Assembly: GCF_044466355.1 (NCBI RefSeq)
Contig: NZ_JBITMQ010000001.1
Coordinates: 1,240,001 to 1,304,000, forward strand
Length of the DNA: 64,000 bases
Origin: Actinophytocola sp044466355
GTDB taxonomy: Bacteria; Actinomycetota; Actinomycetes; Mycobacteriales; Pseudonocardiaceae
Direction: 5' to 3'
The translations under genes were made by a program, and so were the position numbers. This document shows positions 1 to 7,640 of this stretch, piece after piece; within the stretch, counting starts at the first letter, position 1, and every line of letters begins with the position of its first letter. The notes beneath the pieces were generated by a model. The model did not search any database, was not told where the DNA came from, and saw only the letters and a program-made list of their open reading frames with translations.

Positions 1-1166
1 AGCCACTCGCCGCACGGGACACCGGTCGGCGACCAGCCGAGCACGCGGAGGTCGGCCGCGCGGACCGCGCCGTGCGCGCGGAGGTGGGCGGCGGCCGGGT
101 CGGCCAGGCCGGCCGCCCGTAGCCGGGCCGCGCCGCGCCGGTGGAGCCGGGGTGGGAGCGGGTCCAGGATCTCGACGCCCGCCGGGATCCGGTGCGCGCC
201 CGGGTCCCGCAACACGCCGACGTCCCCGGCGCGCAACGGAAGCGCGGCTCGCAGGGATAGCCGCGCCGTGTTCGTTCCAAGTGGACGGACCCGGCACGGC
301 GCCGCCGCGGCGCCGACGTGCAGCACCAGCTCGCGGTGCAGCTCCGCGGCGTCGTCGCCACGCAGCCGCACGTCGACCTCGGCGGTCGTGCGCCAGGCGG
401 CCGGGGTCAGCAGCGCGTCCCCGCGCCGGACCTCGTCCCGGTCCACGCCACGCAGGTTGACCGCGACCCGTGCCACGGCGGCCACTTCGTCGTGCGGCTG
501 CCCGAGCGCCTGCAGGCCGCGCACGGTCACCCGGCGTCCGCCCAGCGCCAACTCGTCGCCCACGCGCAGCGTGCCGGCGGCGAGCGTGCCGGTCACGACG
601 GTGCCCGCGCCGCGGATCGTGAACGCCCGGTCCACCCACAGCCGCACGTCGGCGTCGGTGTCCGGATCGGGCAGCCCGGCGGTCAGGTCGAGCAACGCGC
701 GGCGCAGTTCCGGGAGCCCCGCGCCGGTCCGCGCGCTGACCGCGACCGACGGGACGTCGGCGAGGCCGGTGCCCGCGAGGTGGTGGCGGGCCTGGGCGGT
801 CGCGGTCGCCGAGTCGGCCCGGTCGGACTTGGTGACCACCAGCAGCCCGTGCCGCACGCCGAACGCGTCGAGCGCCGCCAGGTGTTCGGTCGACTGCGCC
901 TGCCAGCCTTCGTCCGCCGCCACCACGAACAGCACCGCCGCGGTCGGCCCGGTCCCGGCGAGCATGGTGGGCACGAACCGTTCGTGCCCCGGCACGTCGA
1001 CGAACGCGAGCACCGCACCGTCCACGGCCGTCCACACGAACCCGAGGTCGACGGTCAGCCCACGACGCTGTTCCTCGGCGAGCCGGTCCGGCTCCATCCC
1101 GGTCAGCGCGCGCACGAGCGTGGACTTGCCGTGGTCGACGTGGCCCGCGGTGGCGATCACGTGCAC
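1..1166 (-). CDS. selB: Selenocysteine-specific elongation factor SelB (C-terminus off the left edge)
   Basis: SelB is the specialised translational GTPase that delivers selenocysteyl-tRNA to in-frame UGA codons. The N-terminus reads ATAGHVDHGKST, the P-loop typical of SelB. It is followed by the G3 motif DVPGHE and the G4-like TKSD, then EF-Tu-like beta-barrel domains ending at the window edge. About 388 residues are visible of the roughly 580-600 usual for the family, so the winged-helix mRNA-binding C-terminus is missing here. The GTG start at 1166 overlaps the selA stop by 10 nt; a second GTG at 1160 would give a 4-nt GTGA overlap and is equally possible. It is co-transcribed with selA on the minus strand. 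Confidence 0.95.
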   Translation of the reverse strand, partial: MHVIATAGHVDHGKSTLVRALTGMEPDRLAEEQRRGLTVDLGFVWTAVDGAVLAFVDVPGHERFVPTMLAGTGPTAAVLFVVAADEGWQAQSTEHLAALDAFGVRHGLLVVTKSDRADSATATAQARHHLAGTGLADVPSVAVSARTGAGLPELRRALLDLTAGLPDPDTDADVRLWVDRAFTIRGAGTVVTGTLAAGTLRVGDELALGGRRVTVRGLQALGQPHDEVAAVARVAVNLRGVDRDEVRRGDALLTPAAWRTTAEVDVRLRGDDAAELHRELVLHVGAAAAPCRVRPLGTNTARLSLRAALPLRAGDVGVLRDPGAHRIPAGVEILDPLPPRLHRRGAARLRAAGLADPAAAHLRAHGAVRAADLRVLGWSPTGVPCGEW

Positions 1167-2446
1167 CGCGCCACCACCGCCCGCAACAGGTCGTCGTCCT
1201 CCGGCGGCACCGTGCGCAGGTCCAGCAGACAGCGACCGCGCTCGACCCGGCCCACGACCGGCGGGTCGGCGGCCCGCAGCCGTGCGGCGACGCTCGCGGG
1301 CAGGCTCAGCGCCGCGCTCGGCAACTCGACGCCCGGCGCGCCACCGCCCCCGACGACCGCCACCGACGCCACGACCGCGACCTCCACACCCCGTCCGAGG
1401 AGGTCCGCCGCGAGCCGTTCGGCCCTGGCCCGCACCGCCGCGAGGTCGGCCTCCAGCGCCTGCCGCACCGGCGGCGCCGGGCCGCGCAGAGTGGCCTCCA
1501 GCGCGGCGAGCGTCAGCTTGTCCACCCGCAGCGCCCGCGCCGCCGGGTGCCTGCGCAGTCGCTCGACCAGCTCCGCCGTACCGAGCAGCAACCCGGCCTG
1601 CGGGCCGCCGAGCAGCTTGTCGCCGCTCGCGGTCACCGCGGTGGCCCCGTCGCGCAGGGCGGTCGTCGCGTCGGGTTCGTCCGGCAGCAGCGGATGCGGC
1701 CGCAGCAGCCCGGACCCGATGTCGGCGATCACCGGTACCCCCAGCCCGGCGAGGTCGGCGATCGCGGCGCCCGCCGTGAAGCCGGTGACCAGGAAGTTCG
1801 ACGGGTGGATCTTCAGCACGAACCCGGTCTCGGGGCCGATCGCGGCGGCGTAGTCGGCGACCGTGGTGCGGTTGGTGGTGCCGACCTCCCGCAGCCGCGC
1901 CCCGGTCGACGTGAGCAGTTCGGGGATGCGGAACCCGTCACCGATCTCCACCAGCTCACCTCGGCTGAGCACGATCTCCTTGCCCTGGGCCAACGTCAGC
2001 GCGCACAGCAGCAGCGCGGCGGCGTTGTTGTTGACCACGTGCACGGCCTCGGCGTCCGGCACGGTGTCCGCCAGCGCGGCGAGCGCGCCACGGCCGCGGC
2101 GCGCCCGTTGCCCGGTGGCGAGGTCGAACTCCACGTCGGTGGTGGCGCCCGCGGCACGTACCGCGTCGAGCGCGGCCGGCGACAGCGGCGCGCGCCCGAG
2201 GTTGGTGTGCACGACGACACCGGTCGCGTTGACCACGTGCCGCAACGACGACGCGGTGGCGGGCAGCTCGGCGAGCACGTGGTCGACGACCGCGGCCGGG
2301 TCGAGGTCGCCTGCCCGGACCCGCTGCTGCGCGGCGGTGACGGCGTGCTTCACGAGCACGGGGCCCAGCGCGCGTGCCGCCCGCGCGATCCGCGGTTCGG
2401 CGAGCAGCACGTCGGTGCGGGGGACGAGCCTGCGGGGATCAGACAT
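1157..2446 (-). CDS. selA: L-seryl-tRNA(Sec) selenium transferase SelA
   Basis: SelA is the PLP enzyme that converts seryl-tRNA(Sec) to selenocysteyl-tRNA(Sec) using selenophosphate. The 429-residue length fits the bacterial family (about 430-460). The PLP-binding lysine lies in the SGDKLLGGPQ motif at about residue 277, and the fold-type I core (VNATGVVVHTNLGR, then GEL.EIGDGFRIPE) is visible. It starts with ATG at 2446, a few bases from the 3' end of the tRNA-Sec gene, and overlaps selB downstream. With selC and selD this completes the bacterial Sec pathway. Bacterial SelA charges the tRNA directly and no SelA accessory kinase is seen or expected. Confidence 0.96.
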   Translation of the reverse strand: MSDPRRLVPRTDVLLAEPRIARAARALGPVLVKHAVTAAQQRVRAGDLDPAAVVDHVLAELPATASSLRHVVNATGVVVHTNLGRAPLSPAALDAVRAAGATTDVEFDLATGQRARRGRGALAALADTVPDAEAVHVVNNNAAALLLCALTLAQGKEIVLSRGELVEIGDGFRIPELLTSTGARLREVGTTNRTTVADYAAAIGPETGFVLKIHPSNFLVTGFTAGAAIADLAGLGVPVIADIGSGLLRPHPLLPDEPDATTALRDGATAVTASGDKLLGGPQAGLLLGTAELVERLRRHPAARALRVDKLTLAALEATLRGPAPPVRQALEADLAAVRARAERLAADLLGRGVEVAVVASVAVVGGGGAPGVELPSAALSLPASVAARLRAADPPVVGRVERGRCLLDLRTVPPEDDDLLRAVVARCT

Positions 2447-2460
2447 CGCACGTCCCGCGG

Positions 2461-2552
2461 CGGAGGCGAACGGGAATCGAACCCGCCAGCGACAGCGCCT
2501 GCCACTCAGCGGTTTTGAAGACCGCGCCGGTCACCAGGCCGGAAGCGCCTCC
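2461..2552 (-). tRNA. selC: tRNA-Sec, anticodon TCA
   Basis: On the minus strand the segment folds as a 92-nt tRNA with an extended acceptor stem (GGAGGCG pairing with CGCCTCC), a long variable arm, a GGTTCGATTCCC T-loop region, and the anticodon loop CTTCAAAACC carrying TCA. The size and UCA anticodon are diagnostic of selenocysteine tRNA. CCA is not encoded. It lies between selA and selD, the usual clustering of Sec genes in actinobacteria. Confidence 0.93.
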
Positions 2553-2612
2553 CCGGGACATGTGTCCATCCTCGCAGAGCGGGTGGTGGCACGCACCGCG
2601 AGGATGGTGCCC

Positions 2613-3599
2613 ATGGCCTACCGACTCACCCAGTACGCACACGGCGGCGGCTGTGCCTGCAAGATCCCGCCCGGCGAGCTGGAAGCGGTGGTGCGCGGCC
2701 TGCGTCCGGCACAACCGCCCGACGACCTGTTGGTGGGTCTGGACGACGGCGACGACGCGGCCGCCGTGCGCATCGACAGCGAGCGCGCCATCATCGCCAC
2801 CACGGACTTCTTCACCCCGGTCGTGGACGACCCCTACGACTGGGGCCGGATCGCCGCCGTCAACGCGTTGTCCGACGTGTACGCCATGGGCGGCACCCCG
2901 GTGGTCGCGCTGAACCTGCTGGCGTGGCCGAGGGAGGCGTTGCCGTTCGAGTTGGCGGCCGAGGTGTTGCGCGGCGGCATGGACAGCTGCGTGCGTGCGG
3001 GCTGCCACCTCGCGGGCGGGCACAGCGTGGACGACCCGGAACCGAAGTACGGCCTCGCCGTCACCGGGATGGCGCACCCGGACCGCCTGCTGCGCAACGA
3101 CGCCGGCCGTGCGGGGCTGCCGCTGTCGATCACCAAGCCGCTCGGTCTCGGCGTGCTCAACTCCCGCCACAAGGCGACGGGGGAGCGGTTCGAGGAGGCG
3201 ATCGACGTGATGACCACGCTCAACGCGACCGCGTCCGCCGCGGCCCTGGCCGCGGGCATCACGTGCGCCACCGACGTCACCGGCTTCGGCCTGCTCGGCC
3301 ACCTCCACAAGCTGGCGCGGGCGAGCGGCGTGACCGCGGTGCTCGACGCGGCGGCCGTGCCGTACCTCGACGGCGCGCACGAGGCGCTGCGCGACGGCTA
3401 CGTCCCCGGCGGGTCGCACCGCAACCTGGACTGGGTCCGCCCGCACCTCGACGCCGACGCGGTGGACGAGGACACGGCGCTGCTCCTCGCCGACGCCCAG
3501 ACCTCGGGCGGCCTCCTGCTGGCCGGTGAGATCTCGGGCGCCCCGGTCATCGGCGAACTCGTCCCGCGCACCGGCGCCACGACGATCGTCGTGCGTTGA
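2613..3599 (+). CDS. selD: Selenide, water dikinase (selenophosphate synthetase) SelD
   Basis: SelD makes selenophosphate, the selenium donor for SelA, from selenide and ATP. The 328-residue protein begins MAYRLTQYAHGGGCACK. C14/C16 and K17 correspond to the catalytic Cys...Lys segment of the family, so this SelD uses cysteine rather than selenocysteine. The AIRS-type ATP-binding core follows (TTDFFTPVVDDPYDWGR, GHSVDDPEPKYG) and then the ATDVTGFGLLGH motif. I prefer the ATG at 2613 because the AGGA at 2601 is correctly spaced; an in-frame ATG at 2604 would sit on top of it. It is divergent from the tRNA-Sec/selA/selB block. Confidence 0.95.
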   Translation: MAYRLTQYAHGGGCACKIPPGELEAVVRGLRPAQPPDDLLVGLDDGDDAAAVRIDSERAIIATTDFFTPVVDDPYDWGRIAAVNALSDVYAMGGTPVVALNLLAWPREALPFELAAEVLRGGMDSCVRAGCHLAGGHSVDDPEPKYGLAVTGMAHPDRLLRNDAGRAGLPLSITKPLGLGVLNSRHKATGERFEEAIDVMTTLNATASAAALAAGITCATDVTGFGLLGHLHKLARASGVTAVLDAAAVPYLDGAHEALRDGYVPGGSHRNLDWVRPHLDADAVDEDTALLLADAQTSGGLLLAGEISGAPVIGELVPRTGATTIVVR

Positions 3600-3694
3600 C
3601 CCCGGTTCCGGCGACCAACTTCTGTTAGCGGCTTGTTAGAGCTGGTTCCTACCGTCACTGACGTCTCGTTCAGTGGTGAAGGGATCACTCCGTG

Positions 3695-3913
3695 ATGGTG
3701 ACGAAGGCAGCCGAAGCGCTGCTGGCGAAGTTCCTGCCGAAGGTGGACGCGGCCGCGGCGGAGGCGGGGAACTGCTACTGCGCGGTCCGGACGACGAAGT
3801 GCGAAGGCGGGTACATCTACGAGTACCTGTACTGGAAGACCACCGACTACTACGGCAACTGCACCATCTGGGGCGCCTACTGCTCCAAGCGGCGCACGTC
3901 GCAGCGGTGCTGA
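3695..3913 (+). CDS. Six-cysteine mini-peptide 1 (putative disulfide-rich exported peptide precursor)
   Basis: I do not recognise a named family. The 72-residue product has a basic/amphipathic N-terminus (TKAAEALLAKFLPKV) ending in an Ala-rich AAAAEA stretch. The remainder is Tyr-rich with six cysteines at 27, 29, 36, 56, 63 and 72, the last residue being Cys. The pattern (CxC near the start, terminal Cys) resembles defensin-like bacteriocins such as laterosporulin, recalled from memory and not aligned. The N-terminus matches peptide 2 downstream (TKA...LL.K.LP.V.A), suggesting a leader removed after A-x-A. An AAGGGA ribosome site precedes it; GTG at 3692 is an alternative start. It is the first gene of the exporter/redox operon. 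No lanthionine or radical-SAM enzyme is nearby, so disulfides are the likely modification (inference). Confidence 0.72.
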   Translation: MVTKAAEALLAKFLPKVDAAAAEAGNCYCAVRTTKCEGGYIYEYLYWKTTDYYGNCTIWGAYCSKRRTSQRC

Positions 3914-3918
3914 CGGAC

Positions 3919-5757
3919 ATGGTCGACCACTCGCCGGCCGCGGACCAGTCGCGACATCTGGTGCGGACCGGGTGGGGCGCACTGGTCCTCGGCTGGCGAG
4001 CCGATCCGTGGTGCGCGCTCGCCCGGCTGGGACTCACCGTGCTGGGCGCCGTCTGCGCGCCGCTCGTCGCCTGGTTCGGCAAGCTGCTGATCGACGAACT
4101 GACCCGCGGCGGCACCGCGGCGGCCGTGACGCTCTACGCCGTCGCCGGTGCCGCGACCGGTGCCCTCGGCATCGTGTGCCACCACCTCACCGGCTACGTC
4201 AGAGCGCGCCACGACGCGGCCGTCACGCTGCGCGCCGAGAGCGACCTGTTCGCGCGGACCTGCGCGTACGGAGGGCTCCGGTACTTCGAGGACCCGGAGT
4301 TCCAGGACCGGCTGCTGCTCGCGGAGAACTCGGCGGCCGACGGGCCGAACTCGGCGGTCGACTTCGTCGAGGGCGTCGTGCGCGCGATCGTGTCCATGCT
4401 GGGCTTCCTCGCGTTCATCGCCGCGGTCTGGCCACTCATGGCCGGATTGCTGTGCCTCGCGGCGCTGCCCGGCCTGGTCGCGGAGTTGAAGCTCGCCAAC
4501 CGGCACGTCGACGCGAGCATGGCGTCGTCGGCCTACCAGCGCCGCCGCTTCTTCTACCGATCACTGCTCACCGACGACCGGGCCGCCAAGGAGGTCAGGC
4601 TCTTCGGTCTGGGCGGTCACTTCCGGCGCGGGCTGCTCGACGCGCTGCACGGCTCCCAGCACGTGCTGGTGCGGCTCGCCCGGCGCACGGCGCTCACCCA
4701 GACCGGGTTGAGCCTGCTGGGGGCGGCGGTGTCCGGGGTCGCGATCGTCGTGGTCGCGCACCGGGTGCTGCGTGGTGAGCTGACACCGGGTGACGTGCTG
4801 TTGTTCGTGTCGGCCGTCGCGGGCGTGCAGGGTGCGCTGTCCGACATGGTGGGCCAGGTCGGCGCCGCCACGCGCGCGCTGAAGCTCTTCCGCTGCTACC
4901 TCGACGTCATGCGCGAGCCGCTCGACATGACCGACGGCGACCGGCGGACGCCGCCGCTGCGCGACGCGCTGCGTTTCGAGAACGTCTGGTTCCGCTACCA
5001 CGACGACGCGCCGTGGGTGTTGCGCGGCGTCAGCTTCGAGCTGCGGGCGGGGACCGCGCTCGGGCTGGTCGGCGTGAACGGTGCGGGCAAGTCGACCCTC
5101 GTGAAGCTCGCGTGCCGGTTCTACGACCCACAGCGCGGGCGCGTCACCTGGGACGGGATCGACCTGCGCGACCTCGGCCACGAGTCACTGCGGGCCCGGC
5201 TCGCCGCGACGTTCCAGGACTTCATGACCTACGACCTGACCGTCGGCGAGAACATCGGGGTCGGTGACCTGAGCAGGAGCGGCTCTCCCGAACACATCCA
5301 GCGCTGTGCGGAGCGCGCCGACATCCACGACGCGGTCACCCGGCTGCCCCGCGGCTACGACACGTTGCTCAGCCGCACGTTCCTGCTCGAGGAGGAACGG
5401 GAACCCGGTGTCACGTTCTCCGGCGGGCAGTGGCAGCGGGTCGCGCTCGCGCGGTCGCTCATGCGCGCCGACGCCGACCTCCTCATCCTCGACGAGCCAA
5501 GCGCGAGCCTCGACGCGGACGCCGAACACGAGATCCACCGCACGTTGCGGGACTTCCGCCGCGGCCGCACGTCCCTGCTGATCTCGCACCGCCTCGGTTC
5601 TGTCCGCGAGGCCGACCACATCGTGGTGCTCGACGACGGCGTGATCACCGAGGAAGGCGACCACGACACGCTCATGCTCGCCGGCGGCACCTACGCGCGC
5701 CTGTTCTCGACACAGGCACGTGGTTATCAGGAAACAACGGAAGGGAGTTACGGATGA
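3919..5757 (+). CDS. ABC exporter, fused membrane and ATPase domains
   Basis: This 612-residue half-transporter has an N-terminal exporter-type membrane domain (about residues 20-340) and a C-terminal ATPase. The ATPase shows Walker A GVNGAGKST near residue 385, Q-loop in ATFQDF, signature FSGGQWQR, Walker B LLILDEPSASLD and the switch His in ISHR. There is no N-terminal C39 peptidase domain, so it would export peptides without cleaving a double-Gly leader. It sits between the two six-Cys peptide genes, 5 nt after the first and overlapping the second by 4 nt (ATGA). Its substrates are therefore probably those peptides (inference from context). Confidence 0.9.
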   Translation: MVDHSPAADQSRHLVRTGWGALVLGWRADPWCALARLGLTVLGAVCAPLVAWFGKLLIDELTRGGTAAAVTLYAVAGAATGALGIVCHHLTGYVRARHDAAVTLRAESDLFARTCAYGGLRYFEDPEFQDRLLLAENSAADGPNSAVDFVEGVVRAIVSMLGFLAFIAAVWPLMAGLLCLAALPGLVAELKLANRHVDASMASSAYQRRRFFYRSLLTDDRAAKEVRLFGLGGHFRRGLLDALHGSQHVLVRLARRTALTQTGLSLLGAAVSGVAIVVVAHRVLRGELTPGDVLLFVSAVAGVQGALSDMVGQVGAATRALKLFRCYLDVMREPLDMTDGDRRTPPLRDALRFENVWFRYHDDAPWVLRGVSFELRAGTALGLVGVNGAGKSTLVKLACRFYDPQRGRVTWDGIDLRDLGHESLRARLAATFQDFMTYDLTVGENIGVGDLSRSGSPEHIQRCAERADIHDAVTRLPRGYDTLLSRTFLLEEEREPGVTFSGGQWQRVALARSLMRADADLLILDEPSASLDADAEHEIHRTLRDFRRGRTSLLISHRLGSVREADHIVVLDDGVITEEGDHDTLMLAGGTYARLFSTQARGYQETTEGSYG

Positions 5758-5912
5758 AGGCACTGCTGACGAAGGCGGGGGACCGGCTGCTGCGGAAGGT
5801 GCTGCCCGCCGTGCACGCCGGCGCGTGTGTCGACGTGGCGTGGAAGTGCTGTTCGGCCCGCGGCTACCGGTTCGACTGCAACGGGATCTGCCAGCGGTAC
5901 TCGGGCTGCTGA
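5754..5912 (+). CDS. Six-cysteine mini-peptide 2 (putative disulfide-rich exported peptide precursor)
   Basis: This is a 52-residue product, too short for many gene callers, with a strong GGAAGGGAG ribosome site inside the end of the exporter gene and a 4-nt overlap with it. The first 24 residues resemble the start of peptide 1 (MKALLTKAGDRLLRKVLPAV). The core has six cysteines at 25, 32, 33, 42, 47 and 52, again ending in Cys. Core spacing differs from peptide 1, so the two share a leader-like part and a cysteine count but not a core. The leader ends HAGA, compatible with A-x-A cleavage by the S26 peptidase encoded downstream. Function unknown; antimicrobial or signalling peptide are guesses. 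Confidence 0.72.
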   Translation: MKALLTKAGDRLLRKVLPAVHAGACVDVAWKCCSARGYRFDCNGICQRYSGC

Positions 5913-5937
5913 CGACGCGGCGGGTGGGAGGCGTGCG

Positions 5938-6534
5938 ATGACGGTGATGACTGCGATGACGACTGCGATGACCACGGCACCGATCGGCACGGGCTGTGTG
6001 GCCCTGGTCGCGGTCGTGTTCGGTTTCGCGGCGTTCGGCAAGCTGCGCGACCGTGCCGCGTGGACGGAGTTCGTCACCACCACCGGAGCCATGTTGCCCA
6101 CCCGCCGTCTCCCCGTGCGCCCGGTCGCGGTCGTCGTGGCGGGCGCCGAGTGCGTCACCGCCCTTCTCGCGGTGGTGGCACTGGGAACCCGCTCCGCCGC
6201 CGCGGAGGTGGCGACACTGAGCCTCGCGGCCGTGCTGTTCGCCACGTTCCTCGTCGGCATCGCCGGAGTGGTGCGCGCCGGTCGCCGGGTCCGCTGCCGC
6301 TGCTTCGGTGCACGGGGCGCGGTGTTCGGCCGCGGCCACCTGGTGCGCAACGGAGTCCTGTTGCTGACCGTCGCCTGTGGACTCGCGGCGGGCGGACACC
6401 CTCGGCTCGACGGCGCCGCGCTCGTCGCGGTGGTCACGGGTGCCGTCTGCGGGCTCGTCGCCGTCCACTGGGACGAGCTCGCCTACCTGTTCTCCGAACC
6501 GGCGAATGCCGTACCCAGAAGGGAAAACCCATGA
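5938..6534 (+). CDS. MauE/DoxX-like redox-associated membrane protein
   Basis: A 198-residue protein with about five predicted membrane helices and the motif RCRCFG (C120, C122), which is characteristic of MauE-type proteins. In methylamine dehydrogenase biogenesis, MauE works with MauD to form the many disulfides of the small subunit outside the cytoplasm (family knowledge). Here no mau structural gene is present; the nearby cysteine-rich products are the two mini-peptides. I infer that it relays oxidising equivalents across the membrane for their folding. It starts with ATG at 5938, 25 nt after peptide 2, and overlaps the thioredoxin gene by 4 nt. Confidence 0.85.
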   Translation: MTVMTAMTTAMTTAPIGTGCVALVAVVFGFAAFGKLRDRAAWTEFVTTTGAMLPTRRLPVRPVAVVVAGAECVTALLAVVALGTRSAAAEVATLSLAAVLFATFLVGIAGVVRAGRRVRCRCFGARGAVFGRGHLVRNGVLLLTVACGLAAGGHPRLDGAALVAVVTGAVCGLVAVHWDELAYLFSEPANAVPRRENP

Positions 6535-7049
6535 TCGTGCTGACCGTGGCGCTGGTCCTGCTCGCCGTGGTGACCGCGGGCCACCTGCTGCTGACGTTCG
6601 CGCTCATCCGCCGCGTCCGCGACCTGCAGAACCGGACCGGCGTCCCGCACGACGACGGTCTACCGGCGCCCGGCACCCCCGTCGGACCGTTCTCCCTCGA
6701 ACGTCTCGACGGCAGCACGCTGGACACCGGGGACCTCGCGACGGGCGACGTGCTGGTCGGCTTCTTCGCCGCGGGGTGCTCGCCGTGCACCGCGGTCGTC
6801 ACGGACCTGCTCGACGACCCGCCCGCGGAACGGTTCGTCGCACTCGTCGACAGCGGCGAGACCGAGCCGACCACGGACCTGGCCACCCGGCTCTCCGCGA
6901 TCGCCGAGGTCGCCGTGGTGCCGTGGGAGTCCACCGTGTCCGCCGCCTTCGGCCAGGAAGGCTTTCCGACGCTGCTGCGCGTCCGCGACGGCGTGATCGT
7001 CGAAGCGGCCCGCGCCCGCGCCGGACTCGGCCGGCTCGCCGTCCGATGA
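6531..7049 (+). CDS. Membrane-anchored TlpA/MauD-like thioredoxin-fold protein
   Basis: A 172-residue protein with an N-terminal membrane anchor (residues 1-24), then a thioredoxin-like domain. The active-site motif is GCSPC (C83, C86) and the cis-proline lies in EGFPT. This is the arrangement of MauD and TlpA/ResA proteins, which act outside the membrane in thiol-disulfide exchange. Overlaps at both ends (ATGA with MauE-like and with the signal peptidase) show tight co-expression. Inferred role: oxidase or isomerase for the six-cysteine peptides, paired with the MauE-like protein. The CSPC motif alone does not decide between oxidase and reductase. Confidence 0.85.
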   Translation: MIVLTVALVLLAVVTAGHLLLTFALIRRVRDLQNRTGVPHDDGLPAPGTPVGPFSLERLDGSTLDTGDLATGDVLVGFFAAGCSPCTAVVTDLLDDPPAERFVALVDSGETEPTTDLATRLSAIAEVAVVPWESTVSAAFGQEGFPTLLRVRDGVIVEAARARAGLGRLAVR

Positions 7050-7438
7050 GGACACTGGTGGCGGCGGCGCTCGTGGCCGCCGTCGCACGCGGGCTCCTCG
7101 TCGTGGTCACGGTACGCGGCAACAGCATGCGGCCGACCTACACCGACGGCGACGTGCTGCTCGCGGCCAGGGTCCCGCTGCTGCGCCGCGGTCACGCGAT
7201 CGTCTTCGCGCCGCCGACCAACCCGCCGGGCGCACCGCCCTACCGGGTGAAGCGGCTGGTCGCGCTGCCCGGCGACCCGACGCCGGACTGGGTCAGAGAC
7301 CGGACGCCGTTCGTGCCCGCCGGTCACGTGGTGGTACGCGGGGACAACCTCCGCAGCGAGGACTCCAGCACCTACGGCTACGTCCAGCGTGCGGGCGTTC
7401 TCGCGGTCGTCGTACGCAAGCTCCGAGCCGCACGCTGA
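7046..7438 (+). CDS. Small S26-family signal peptidase
   Basis: A 130-residue type I signal-peptidase-like protein with one N-terminal membrane segment. The catalytic Ser lies in GNSMRPT (S27) and the catalytic Lys in YRVKRLVALPGD (K69), followed by the conserved RGDN..SEDS region. It is much shorter than housekeeping LepB. As last gene of the peptide operon, with a 4-nt overlap, it is the natural candidate for removing the shared leader at an A-x-A site of the two six-Cys peptides (inference). The transcript probably ends in the 200-nt gap that follows, where I see no strong terminator. Confidence 0.88.
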   Translation: MRTLVAAALVAAVARGLLVVVTVRGNSMRPTYTDGDVLLAARVPLLRRGHAIVFAPPTNPPGAPPYRVKRLVALPGDPTPDWVRDRTPFVPAGHVVVRGDNLRSEDSSTYGYVQRAGVLAVVVRKLRAAR

Positions 7439-7640
7439 CGACTTTTTCGCCCGGTCGAGAGTGGTTTTTCACATTACAGGACCGGGACCACGAGTGACGT
7501 GATCACGCTGTGGTGCCAGGAGACGTGAAAGGGTGAACGCGCACAACTTTGGTATTCCCCGCAATTCTTTTTCGGGCATTCGGCAGTAACGTGCGAAGAC
7601 GTCCTAGATCGTTCATCGATCACTTCGTAAGGAGACAGCA

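Noticed and set aside
3643..3653. The 11-mer TGGTTCCTACC occurs upstream of mini-peptide 1 and again at 42119-42129 upstream of the AsnRS-like gene
   Set aside because: By my estimate an 11-base match between two places in 64 kb is expected many times by chance, and no promoter spacing is shared.
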